55,125 bases of DNA, from the NCBI GenBank assembly GCA_028278225.1, contig JANQEU010000090.1, positions 1 through 55,125 of the forward strand, written 5' to 3'. The notes under the pieces were generated by a model that was not told the origin of the DNA, made no database searches, and saw nothing but the letters and a program-made list of their open reading frames with translations. Shown here one piece after another: positions 35,800 to 43,409 of the stretch. Origin of the DNA: Cyclobacteriaceae bacterium. GTDB taxonomy: Bacteria; Bacteroidota; Bacteroidia; Cytophagales; Cyclobacteriaceae. Position 1 is the stretch's first letter; each line of letters opens with the position of its first letter. The translations under genes were made by a program, and so were the position numbers.

Positions 35800-37500
35800 A
35801 TGAGTAATCCTTCTGATGGCAAGACTTTTTTTGGTCATCCACCGGGCCTGTTCACATTGTTTTTCACGGAAATGTGGGAGAGATTCAGCTATTATGGAAT
35901 GCGTGCAATCTTGGTTCTGTTCATGGTGGCCAGTCTGGCCTCTGAAAATGCGGGCCTGGGATTTGGCGATGTTAATGCAACAGCCATTTACGGATTATAC
36001 ACTTCAGCTGTTTATTTGCTGACGTTGCCGGGCGGGTGGTTGGCTGATAATGTTTTTGGACAGCGGAAGGCAATTTGGTATGGCGGAATTGTGATAATGT
36101 GCGGTCATATATCCCTGGCAATTCCTGGCAACATTACTTTCTTTCTTGGTCTGGCCCTTGTAGCTATTGGCACAGGATTGCTGAAGGCGAACATCAGTAC
36201 AATTGTTGGGGATCTATACCCCGAAGGTGGAGCGCGAAGAGATGCCGGATTTTCAATCTTCTACATGGGAATCAACGTTGGCGCATTTACAGGTCAGCTC
36301 GTAGTCGGGTACCTGGGAGAGCAGATTGACTGGCATTACGGATTTGGCGCTGCGGCAATAGGCATGTTCTTCGGTTTGCTCATGTATCGTATGACTGAGA
36401 ATAAATTCTTCGGTGACATAGGTGTTACCCCCAAGGCCAGGGAAGCCAGGATAAAGAGCGGTACGAGCAATAATCCGTTGATCGCTGTCATCCTGCTGGT
36501 TGTTTTAGTGTTACTTATTGCCAGTCTGCAGTTTTTCGGGGTTGTGGATTTGAGAAACATAGTAGGAGCAGCAGAAGCTATGGCCTATTTAATTGTTGCC
36601 ATTGCCGCTTTATATTTTGCGTATGTGTTGATTGGCGGGGGGCTGAATGGTGAAGAAAAGAGAAAGGTCATTGTGATCATCTTTCTTTTCATAGGTGCCG
36701 CCTTATTCTGGTCAGGTTTTGAGCAGGCGGGCTCATCACTCAATTTATTTGCAGAGCGGCACACATTAAGGGATTTCGGGCCATTCAATATTCCCGGATT
36801 CATTCCAGTCACGATTGCAATTGTCCTTTTCATTGGAGGAGGATCATACTGGTATCAAAACATATTGCAGAGGGAGGATCTCCTTACGTCGATGAAGTTA
36901 ATTTCCTTCATTGTATTGATCGGTATAAGCATTTTCGGATGGTGGATCACTGAAAGTCTTTCAAATGGCTGGGAAATGCCTGCAAGCTGGCTCCAGTCCA
37001 TTAATCCGATGTTTATCATTATCCTGGCGCCATTTTTTGGAATGCTGTGGGTAAAATTAGCGGCAGCCAATATGAATCCATCCGCGCCATTGAAGTTTGG
37101 ATTCGGACTTATATGCCTTGGTATGGGATTTCTGGTTATGGTTTACGCATCGAGAATTATTGCAGGATCCTTACCAGAAGAAGTAAGGGTTTCGACCCTA
37201 TGGTTAACGATGACATATTTCCTTCATACTACCGGAGAGTTGACATTAAGTCCTGTTGGCCTGAGTATGACAACCAAGCTTGCACCGAAAAAGTTTGCCG
37301 GTCAGATGATGGGGATATGGTTTATTGGCGCCTCGCTTGGCAACCTGATCGCCGGACTATTCGCCGGGAACTTCAATGAGGAAAATGTAGCTGAAATGCC
37401 CAACCTTTTCTCATCTGTTGTTATGGTAAGTGTTGGTGCAGGGATCTTTTTCATCATTCTCAGCCCAATAATTAAACGCTGGATGGGTGACGTCAAATAG
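35800..37500 (+). CDS. POT/PTR-family proton-coupled oligopeptide transporter
   Basis: The 566-residue protein starts with the POT signature Phe-Phe-Thr-Glu-Met-Trp-Glu-Arg-Phe-Ser-Tyr-Tyr-Gly-Met-Arg (about 22-36), containing the ExxERFxYYG motif needed for proton coupling, then Gly-Gly-Trp-Leu-Ala-Asp and the second POT signature region Phe-Ser-Ile-Phe-Tyr-Met-Gly-Ile-Asn-Val-Gly-Ala (about 151-162). About 14 membrane segments are predicted, typical for bacterial POTs with the extra HA/HB hairpin. It imports di- and tripeptides using the proton gradient. It stands alone, divergent from pckA, fitting a lifestyle of growth on peptides. Confidence 0.94.
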   Translation: MSNPSDGKTFFGHPPGLFTLFFTEMWERFSYYGMRAILVLFMVASLASENAGLGFGDVNATAIYGLYTSAVYLLTLPGGWLADNVFGQRKAIWYGGIVIMCGHISLAIPGNITFFLGLALVAIGTGLLKANISTIVGDLYPEGGARRDAGFSIFYMGINVGAFTGQLVVGYLGEQIDWHYGFGAAAIGMFFGLLMYRMTENKFFGDIGVTPKAREARIKSGTSNNPLIAVILLVVLVLLIASLQFFGVVDLRNIVGAAEAMAYLIVAIAALYFAYVLIGGGLNGEEKRKVIVIIFLFIGAALFWSGFEQAGSSLNLFAERHTLRDFGPFNIPGFIPVTIAIVLFIGGGSYWYQNILQREDLLTSMKLISFIVLIGISIFGWWITESLSNGWEMPASWLQSINPMFIIILAPFFGMLWVKLAAANMNPSAPLKFGFGLICLGMGFLVMVYASRIIAGSLPEEVRVSTLWLTMTYFLHTTGELTLSPVGLSMTTKLAPKKFAGQMMGIWFIGASLGNLIAGLFAGNFNEENVAEMPNLFSSVVMVSVGAGIFFIILSPIIKRWMGDVK

Positions 37501-37660
37501 GCGTTATGCCAAAAAATTTCTCTGTTAAAAAAGGCAGTAACCCTTTCTCCCGGCCGCTAATAAAAAAGGGAAGGGCTTTGTTCATACATAGGGTATGAAT
37601 TTCATTATATCATAACATCAAATTCCGGCGCAAAGGCTTCAATTTCAACTTAAGGTTTTA

Positions 37661-37676
37661 GATTAGATTTCTAATC
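37661..37676. repeat. Small inverted repeat upstream of the aminolipid operon
   Basis: GATTAG-ATTT-CTAATC is a perfect 6-base inverted repeat in the 213-base gap before the acyltransferase pair, 37 bases from the ATG. It may be an operator or chance symmetry in A/T-rich DNA. Confidence 0.35.
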
Positions 37677-37713
37677 ACTAATTTTCACAAACTGGAATTT
37701 CAACGCTTAAAAT

Positions 37714-38544
37714 ATGCCTGAAAAGATCGTTGATGTTGAGAAAGCTATTGCTGACAAGGATGAAAGACTCCTGCGCCGACTTCCGGGATTTGTAATAAAC
37801 TACTTAAAACGAATTCTGCATGAGGATGAAATCAATGACTATCTGACCAGGTACGGGTCACTTCCTAGTGGAGATTTTTGTGACCAGGTAATGGAATCAT
37901 TTAACCTTACCATAAACATTTGTCATCCTGAGAAAGTGCCTTTGGAGGGGGGTGCGATTCTTGCCGGTAACCATCCAATAGGCGGCCTGGATGCCTTAGC
38001 GGTGGTTTCGGGACTTAGACCCTATCGGTCCGATATAAAATTCATTGTCAATGATCTTTTGCTCGATATTAATGCCCTGAATGGTATTTTTATTGGTGTT
38101 AATAAACATGGTGCAAATTCCAGGGCTTCGTTGAGAAAAGTAGACGACCTGTTTCATTCTGAACAAGTCATATTCGTTTTTCCAGCCGGGCTTGTGAGTC
38201 GAAAACAAAAGGGAAAGATCATGGACCTGACATGGAAAAAGACTTTTATAACCAGAGCTAAAAAGCATCATAAACCGATCGTTCCTGTACATATCGATGG
38301 AAGATTATCCGATTTTTTCTATGGTATCGCCAACCTCAGGAAGTTTCTGGGTATAAAAAATAATCTTGAAATGCTGTACCTGGCAAATGAACAGTTTAAG
38401 CAAAATAATAAAGTCATAAACATTACATTTGGTGATTTGATCAGACCGGAGGAACTGGATAAAACTAAAAGTGATGAGGAATGGGCCAATCACATAAAGG
38501 AAATAGTTTATCAACTACCTGACCACAAGAAAAATGAATCTTGA
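37714..38544 (+). CDS. PlsC-like O-acyltransferase of the aminolipid (GlsA/OlsA-like) type
   Basis: The 276-residue protein has a PlsC/LPLAT core with the acyltransferase motif Ala-Gly-Asn-His-Pro-Ile-Gly-Gly-Leu-Asp (84-93), where His87 and Asp93 are the expected catalytic pair, then Phe-Pro-Ala-Gly (156-159) in the glycerophosphate/acceptor motif and Pro-Val-His-Ile (191-194). The NHPxGGxD form is typical of the family often called hemolysin-like lysophospholipid acyltransferases in this phylum. With the downstream GNAT protein it resembles the GlsA-GlsB pair of Bacteroides, where GlsB N-acylates glycine and GlsA adds the second acyl chain to make glycine lipids; the alternative is ornithine lipid (OlsA-OlsB). 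The substrate is inferred. It overlaps the next gene by 11 bases. Confidence 0.85.
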   Translation: MPEKIVDVEKAIADKDERLLRRLPGFVINYLKRILHEDEINDYLTRYGSLPSGDFCDQVMESFNLTINICHPEKVPLEGGAILAGNHPIGGLDALAVVSGLRPYRSDIKFIVNDLLLDINALNGIFIGVNKHGANSRASLRKVDDLFHSEQVIFVFPAGLVSRKQKGKIMDLTWKKTFITRAKKHHKPIVPVHIDGRLSDFFYGIANLRKFLGIKNNLEMLYLANEQFKQNNKVINITFGDLIRPEELDKTKSDEEWANHIKEIVYQLPDHKKNES

Positions 38545-39472
38545 TTACATTTTACCACCTGTAAAACGCCATTTGATCAAATCAGAGCTTAATAATGAGA
38601 CTTTTGTCAGGAACACAAATAAAGGCAATAACGAATTATTCATCGTCAATCAGCACAATAGTCCCAATACCTTACAAGAAATTGGACGTCTGCGTGAGCT
38701 CACATTTGCTATGGCGGGGGGAGGTACAGGCAAAGAATTGGACTTGGATGAATATGACATTTCAGAGAATTGTTACCAGCAATTGATTGTGTGGACTCCG
38801 GAATCGGAGGAGATTATCGGTGGGTACCGATTTAAAGACTGCAGCTTGTTGACCTTTGACGGATCGGTTGAGTTATCTACGCAACACTACTTTAATTTTT
38901 CTGAAAAGTTTATTGCAGATTATCTTCCTTGTACCATTGAATTGGGCAGATCCTGGATTCAGCCAATGTTCCAACTTTCCATCAACCCAAGGAGAGGAAT
39001 TTTCGCGCTGGACAACTTATGGGATGGGCTTGGAGCAATCACTGTGGATTATCCTCACATTCATCATTTCTTCGGGAAAGTCACCATGTATCCGGATTAT
39101 GATACCGAAGCAAGAGATGCGGTCTTAACATTTATGGACCATTTTTTTATTGATAGTGAAAAACTGGTCGTTCCCAAAATTCCGCAGGAAATTACCACAG
39201 ATCAATCCGGATTTATTGAGTCAATAGAGGATCTGGACTTCAAGGCTGCTTTCAGGGTTCTGAATAAGTATGTACAGAACCGCGGGGAACATATTCCCCC
39301 CCTGATAAATAACTATATGCAGTTATCTCCGACGATGAAATCATTTGGTACAGCGGCAAATCCTGATTTTGGGGATGTAGAAGAAACAGGCATTATGATT
39401 ACCATCGCTGACATTTATGAGGAAAAAAAGGCCAGGCACGTTGAAACCTACCGGCCTGGTGCAAAAGAGTAG
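38534..39472 (+). CDS. GNAT-like N-acyltransferase of the aminolipid (GlsB/OlsB-like) type
   Basis: The 312-residue protein shows the hemolysin/OlsB-type acyltransferase pattern: Glu-Ile-Gly-Arg-Leu-Arg-Glu-Leu-Thr-Phe near 50, Ile-Gly-Gly-Tyr-Arg-Phe (about 94-99), then Glu-Leu-Gly-Arg-Ser-Trp-Ile-Gln-Pro (about 136-144) and the Leu-Trp-Asp-Gly-Leu segment. These enzymes join a 3-hydroxyacyl chain from acyl carrier protein to the amine of ornithine, glycine or similar acceptors. It overlaps the O-acyltransferase gene by 11 bases, so both should be made together as a two-step aminolipid pathway for the envelope. The amino-acid acceptor cannot be decided from sequence alone. Confidence 0.83.
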   Translation: MNLDYILPPVKRHLIKSELNNETFVRNTNKGNNELFIVNQHNSPNTLQEIGRLRELTFAMAGGGTGKELDLDEYDISENCYQQLIVWTPESEEIIGGYRFKDCSLLTFDGSVELSTQHYFNFSEKFIADYLPCTIELGRSWIQPMFQLSINPRRGIFALDNLWDGLGAITVDYPHIHHFFGKVTMYPDYDTEARDAVLTFMDHFFIDSEKLVVPKIPQEITTDQSGFIESIEDLDFKAAFRVLNKYVQNRGEHIPPLINNYMQLSPTMKSFGTAANPDFGDVEETGIMITIADIYEEKKARHVETYRPGAKE

Positions 39473-39522
39473 TAAAGAGATATGTGAAGTCAGTAATGGA
39501 CAATGTCCGGGAAGGATGCGCG

Positions 39523-40080
39523 TTAATTCCTGTTGGCTTCAAGGAATTTCTCGGACTCCATCAGGTATTCGTTAGCAACGCTATTAATTATTCTGAGATA
39601 GTAATGCATTGTCTGGACCAGTTCGGCACTGTTGTAGGATTCAGCCCTGGAAATAAAAACACCTACCTGGCTGAAGATCTCCTGTGAAAATGTCATAATG
39701 AATTCCTGAAGTTCATATAGATCTGCTGCCTGTAGTAAAAACTCCTGATTTATGGAATTGACGGCGTCGGTATTATGTGCTATTTCCCAGGCGCTTTTGG
39801 TCAGCAATTCGAATTCGAATTTGAATCCAAACCCTTTTACGTCTTTTTCCTGCAATTGACTAAGAGAATCGATGTAATCGAAATATTCCCGGTTGTCATC
39901 CAGGACGGATTTTACTTTTTCCTGGTTCGAAAGGCATTCCATAAGGATCGACTCTTTGATCTTATCTGCTTTCCTCCTGGTCTCAAGAGATTCCTTATAC
40001 GCGTTTAAGGCCAGTGCCAGAAGTACGGCAAATACAACGGAAATGAACTCAATGAGTATTTGCGAAATAGATTGTTTCAT
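39523..40080 (-). CDS. Single-pass membrane protein of unknown function
   Basis: The 185-residue protein has one N-terminal membrane helix (about 9-26) with a short cytoplasmic lead, then a charged, mostly helical region. It starts Lys-Gln-Ser-Ile-Ser-Gln-Ile-Leu-Ile-Glu-Phe, similar in layout to other small Bacteroidota membrane proteins with an N-terminal anchor followed by coiled-coil-like helices, but I cannot assign it to a named family. It is convergent with the aminolipid operon and lies just beyond the groEL terminator, so groEL read-through could reach it. Its ATG at 40080 is the first in frame. Confidence 0.72.
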   Translation of the reverse strand: MKQSISQILIEFISVVFAVLLALALNAYKESLETRRKADKIKESILMECLSNQEKVKSVLDDNREYFDYIDSLSQLQEKDVKGFGFKFEFELLTKSAWEIAHNTDAVNSINQEFLLQAADLYELQEFIMTFSQEIFSQVGVFISRAESYNSAELVQTMHYYLRIINSVANEYLMESEKFLEANRN

Positions 40081-40102
40081 GTATCAATTTTACTTCATTT
40101 CC

Positions 40103-40156
40103 GAAAAAGAAAAAACCCTTCTCACCCCGGGAAAACTTCGGAATGATGAAGGGTTT
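40103..40156 (-). terminator. Intrinsic terminator after groEL
   Basis: On the reverse strand AAACCCTTC (40156-40148) pairs with GAAGGGTTT (40121-40113), and the second arm runs into TTTTTCTTTTT. The loop is 26 bases, with GC-rich CCCGGGG inside it. This lies 24 bases past the groEL stop and is a good rho-independent terminator. Confidence 0.7.
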
Positions 40157-40179
40157 CCATATGTCTGTGTATGAATTTA

Positions 40180-41817
40180 TTACATCATACCGCCCATGCC
40201 GCCGCCGGGCATACCACCACCAGCAGGCATTGGAGGCTCTGGCTCCGGCTGATCAGCCACAACCGCCTCGGTAGTCAACAGGAGACCGGAGATTGAGGCT
40301 GCATTTTCCAATGCAAGTCTTACCACCTTGGTGGGATCAATGATACCTGCATCGAACATATTTACATAATCATTTTTGCCTGCATCGAATCCATAGTCAT
40401 CCTTTCCTCCGAAAATGGCATTGACAACAACTGAAGCCTCTCCGCCGGCGTTCTCAACGATAGTACGCAAAGGAGATTCGAGGGCCGATATCACGATGGA
40501 TACCCCCGTATTTTGATCCGCGTTATCCAGTTTCAGCTTCTTCAGTCCATCAATGGCCCGGATAAGCGCCACACCACCACCGGCAACAACGCCTTCCTGT
40601 ACGGCGGCCCTGGTTGCATGGAGTGCATCGTCTACCAGATCCTTCTTCTCTTTCATTTCCACCTCAGTGGCGGCGCCGATGTAAAGGATAGCAACACCAC
40701 CTGAAAGTTTAGCCAGTCGTTCCTGCAGCTTCTCCTTGTCGTAATCTGAAGTTGTATTTTCGATTTGCTGCTTGATCTGGTTAATTCGTGCCTCAATATC
40801 ATCCTTCGATCCGGCACCGTTAACAATCGTGGTATTGTCTTTGTCGATATTTATTTTGTCGGCAGTACCGAGATAATCCACGGTAGCATTTTCCAGCTTG
40901 TATCCCCTCTCCTCGGAAATAACCGTTCCACCAGTCAGGATTGCGATGTCCTCGAGCATTGCCTTTCTTCTGTCTCCGAATCCGGGTGCTTTAACAGCGG
41001 CAATTTTCAATGAACCCCTGATCTTGTTAACTACCAATGTCGCAAGCGCTTCACCCTCAACGTCCTCGGCGATGATCAACAATGGTTTGCCGGTTTGGGC
41101 AGTAGCCTCCAGTATGGGGAGCAATTCTTTCATGTTAGAGATCTTTTTGTCATATATCAGGATATATGGTGTCTCCAACTCAGCTTCCATTTTGTCTGTA
41201 TTTGTTACGAAATACGGAGAAAGATAACCCCGGTCAAATTGCATACCTTCTACGGTTTTTACTTCCGTTTCAGTCCCCTTGGCTTCTTCGACCGTGATTA
41301 CTCCGTCTTTCCCAACTTTATCCATTGCTTCAGCAATCATTTCTCCCACTTCATCGTTGTTGTTGGCAGAAACAGTGGCAACCTGCGAGATTTCATCGTT
41401 GGTGGAAATAACTTTTGACTGCTTCTTCAGGTTTTCGACTACTGCGGATACCGCTTTATCTATTCCTCTCCTGATGTCCATTGGATTGGCACCTGCAGCA
41501 ACGTTTTTAATGCCGTGGCTGAAGATTGACTGTGCCAGTACGGTTGCAGTTGTGGTACCGTCTCCGGCATCATCCGCTGTTTTCGAAGCGACTTCCTTCA
41601 AAAGCTGAGCACCCATGTTTTCAATGGCTTCCTCCAGTTCAATTTCTTTTGCAACAGAAACACCATCCTTCGTGACGGATGGGGCACCAAATTTCTTGTC
41701 AAGAATTACATTTCTTCCTTTAGGTCCCAGTGTTACCTTAACTGCCGCTGCAAGGGTATCTACCCCTTTCTTTAGTTTGTCCCTAGCTTCAGTATCAAAA
41801 AAGATATCCTTTGCCAT
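40180..41817 (-). CDS. groEL: Chaperonin GroEL (60 kDa)
   Basis: GroEL forms the double-ring chamber that folds newly made and heat-damaged proteins with ATP and GroES. All landmarks are present: N-terminal Lys-Lys-Gly-Val-Asp-Thr-Leu, the Leu-Gly-Pro-Lys-Gly-Arg-Asn-Val motif, Gly-Asp-Gly-Thr-Thr-Thr-Ala-Thr (86-93 region), the conserved [12 protein letters not shown] segment and the flexible Gly-Gly-Met tail. At 545 residues it is standard, and only one copy is in this window. groES lies 40 bases upstream. A good intrinsic terminator follows. Confidence 0.98.
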   Translation of the reverse strand: MAKDIFFDTEARDKLKKGVDTLAAAVKVTLGPKGRNVILDKKFGAPSVTKDGVSVAKEIELEEAIENMGAQLLKEVASKTADDAGDGTTTATVLAQSIFSHGIKNVAAGANPMDIRRGIDKAVSAVVENLKKQSKVISTNDEISQVATVSANNNDEVGEMIAEAMDKVGKDGVITVEEAKGTETEVKTVEGMQFDRGYLSPYFVTNTDKMEAELETPYILIYDKKISNMKELLPILEATAQTGKPLLIIAEDVEGEALATLVVNKIRGSLKIAAVKAPGFGDRRKAMLEDIAILTGGTVISEERGYKLENATVDYLGTADKINIDKDNTTIVNGAGSKDDIEARINQIKQQIENTTSDYDKEKLQERLAKLSGGVAILYIGAATEVEMKEKKDLVDDALHATRAAVQEGVVAGGGVALIRAIDGLKKLKLDNADQNTGVSIVISALESPLRTIVENAGGEASVVVNAIFGGKDDYGFDAGKNDYVNMFDAGIIDPTKVVRLALENAASISGLLLTTEAVVADQPEPEPPMPAGGGMPGGGMGGMM

Positions 41818-41857
41818 AATTTTTTTCTATTTAAATGTTTAAGTGATTAAAAATTGA

Positions 41858-42136
41858 TTAAATGATTCCGTAGATATCAGACTCCTTCATGATCAGGTAT
41901 TCCGTGTCATCAATGACAACTTCGGTCCCGGAATACTTTCCATACAGAACCTGATCGCCAACTTTCACATTAAGAGGTTCGTCCTTCTTACCAGTTCCTA
42001 CTGCAACTATGGCTCCTTTCTGCGGTTTTTCTTTTGCAGTATCGGGAATTATAATACCGGAAGCAGTTTTTTCTTCGGCAGCTGCAGGCTCAACCAGAAC
42101 TCTGTCAGCAAGTGGTTTGAAGTTAACTTTTGACAT
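41858..42136 (-). CDS. groES: Co-chaperonin GroES (10 kDa)
   Basis: GroES is the seven-subunit lid of the GroEL chamber. The 92-residue protein has Lys-Pro-Leu-Ala-Asp-Arg-Val-Leu-Val near the start, the mobile loop with Lys-Thr-Ala-Ser-Gly-Ile-Ile-Ile-Pro and [15 protein letters not shown]. It is the first gene of the groESL operon. No CIRCE inverted repeat lies upstream. Instead there is a sigma-54-like element (42181-42198) and TGTCA/TGACA half-sites (42219-42254), so the heat response may use another control route. Confidence 0.97.
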   Translation of the reverse strand: MSKVNFKPLADRVLVEPAAAEEKTASGIIIPDTAKEKPQKGAIVAVGTGKKDEPLNVKVGDQVLYGKYSGTEVVIDDTEYLIMKESDIYGII

Positions 42137-42180
42137 GTTTTAGATTTATTTTAGGTTATTCAAATTTTCTTCAAGCCATA

Positions 42181-42198
42181 TAACATAAGGTGTGCCAA
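42181..42198 (-). promoter_or_regulatory. Sigma-54-like -24/-12 promoter candidate for groESL
   Basis: The reverse strand reads TTGGCACACCTTATGTTA. The -24 half TTGGCAC is a full match, spacing to the -12 half is correct, and the -12 half reads ATGTT where TTGCW is expected, so the conserved GC is GT. Transcription would start near 42171, about 35 bases before the groES ATG. The departure at -12 makes this uncertain. A sigma-54 activator gene lies about 3.4 kb away. Confidence 0.3.
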
Positions 42199-42218
42199 AA
42201 CGTCTTTAGGCCATTTTA

Positions 42219-42254
42219 TGTCACAAATACTGACAAAATTTCAGCTTCTGTCAG
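42219..42254. repeat. Cluster of TGTCA/TGACA half-sites upstream of groES
   Basis: TGTCA (42219-42223), TGACA (42231-42235) and TGTCA (42249-42253) form one inverted repeat with a 7-base spacer and a second (CTGACA/TGTCAG) with a 13-base spacer. They lie about 50 to 85 bases before the predicted groESL start and close to the 42320 gene, a likely regulator-binding region for either strand. Confidence 0.45.
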
Positions 42255-42319
42255 GTATTGGGAATTGAATTTTTGGGATATCTGCTTTAATTTATTACTG
42301 TATTTTTCGTTTTAAGCAT

Positions 42320-43033
42320 ATGCAAAAACTGAATCATGACTGGCTGACAGAAGGATTGATGGATTTTGAGTATAAAAAGTATATTTTATTGGCTTATCTG
42401 AGAGACATAAAAGACAAGTTCAATAAAACACAGCTTTATCCTTTCCTGTCAGAATTGATATTTCATTATAACAACCTCCGGAAGATAAAAGACCGGAAAG
42501 AAGTCATCTATAAGAGCTTTCCTAAAACCATCTCCAAGGCTGATTTCAAAAAATTGAAATTGAGCTATAATATTCTGGTTAATGACGATGAAACCATAAG
42601 GTTGATGGAGGAGATCATTAGTTATGCAATGCCCCAAATAGACAGAACAATTAATGAAGGGAAGGAACTGTACGAATTTGTCAAGGAGAATATCGAATTT
42701 GAAACGGTAGGGGTAAAGCCTCTCTATGATCAGGAGGGGTATTTGTTTTTTAATAAGGATGCATCCCGTGATGTGACAATCTACAGATATTCCGTTACAG
42801 TTTTTGAGAGCTCGACTGAGAATTACCGCGGTATATCAACGACATTTCTAATGACAGACTTCAGGGATCTTAGCAGGTCTTTTGAAACGATAAAAGTGGA
42901 TCTGGTGAAGCGGTTCAAGGATTTGCCGAATCCAAATACATTTGCCATCATAAGTAAAATGGCGTTTCCAATGCCCGAAACGCTATTACCTATTGCAAAA
43001 AGGCTTGTGATGAGGGAAGTTTCTGCTTCCTAA
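42320..43033 (+). CDS. Unrecognised 237-residue protein between secG and groES
   Basis: I do not recognise this protein. It has no signal peptide or membrane helix. The first 150 residues look helical and Lys/Glu/Asp-rich; residues about 155-195 (Val-Thr-Ile-Tyr-Arg-Tyr-Ser-Val-Thr-Val-Phe-Glu-Ser-Ser and onward) look like a beta-sheet domain. It is divergent from groES over a 183-base gap with the regulatory sites above, and its TAA stop shares a CTAA with the secG stop. Cytoplasmic and possibly stress-linked by position; that is inference. Confidence 0.78.
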   Translation: MQKLNHDWLTEGLMDFEYKKYILLAYLRDIKDKFNKTQLYPFLSELIFHYNNLRKIKDRKEVIYKSFPKTISKADFKKLKLSYNILVNDDETIRLMEEIISYAMPQIDRTINEGKELYEFVKENIEFETVGVKPLYDQEGYLFFNKDASRDVTIYRYSVTVFESSTENYRGISTTFLMTDFRDLSRSFETIKVDLVKRFKDLPNPNTFAIISKMAFPMPETLLPIAKRLVMREVSAS

Positions 43034-43407
43034 TTAGTCGTATCGGCAGAATCATCCGTTAAACCAAGATCATCGATCGGTGCTACCGCATTGTCATCCA
43101 ATGGGGGCTGAATGGTTGGCGGAAGAACATTTTGTTCTGACGCCCGGTCAATGTTTGGACTTTCCAAGAATTCGGTTGGTTCAGGTATAAAGAAATTCGT
43201 AGCAAGCGTTAATACCAATATGGCTATTGCCAATCCCCAGGTAAGACGTTCCAGGATGTCCCCTGTTTTTTTAACGCCCATGACCTGAGTTGCACCCGAT
43301 CCTCCAAACTGGCTTGACAGACCTCCCCCTTTGGGATTCTGTGCCAATACAACAAGGACCAGCAACAAGGCAATGAAAATGATTAACCCTACAATAACTC
43401 CGTACAT
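43030..43407 (-). CDS. secG: Preprotein translocase subunit SecG
   Basis: SecG supports SecYE-mediated export. The protein has two hydrophobic helices (about 5-24 and 55-72) around a cytoplasmic loop with Ala-Gln-Asn-Pro-Lys-Gly-Gly-Gly-Leu-Ser-Ser-Gln-Phe-Gly-Gly (about 22-36), the standard SecG signature. A 50-residue acidic, proline-rich tail follows the second helix, making it longer (125) than E. coli SecG (110), as is common in this phylum. It is the last gene of the reverse operon from miaB, starting two bases after the TPR gene. Confidence 0.93.
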   Translation of the reverse strand: MYGVIVGLIIFIALLLVLVVLAQNPKGGGLSSQFGGSGATQVMGVKKTGDILERLTWGLAIAILVLTLATNFFIPEPTEFLESPNIDRASEQNVLPPTIQPPLDDNAVAPIDDLGLTDDSADTTN

Positions 43408-43409
43408 CG

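Noticed and set aside
37501-37600. Terminator after the peptide transporter gene
   Set aside because: CCCTT/AAGGG pairs occur near 37541-37572, but the arms do not form a continuous stem and no T-run follows in the right place.
42137-42319. CIRCE/HrcA operator in front of groES
   Set aside because: The TTAGCACTC-N9-GAGTGCTAA repeat is not there; the symmetrical sites seen have a different core (TGTCA/TGACA).
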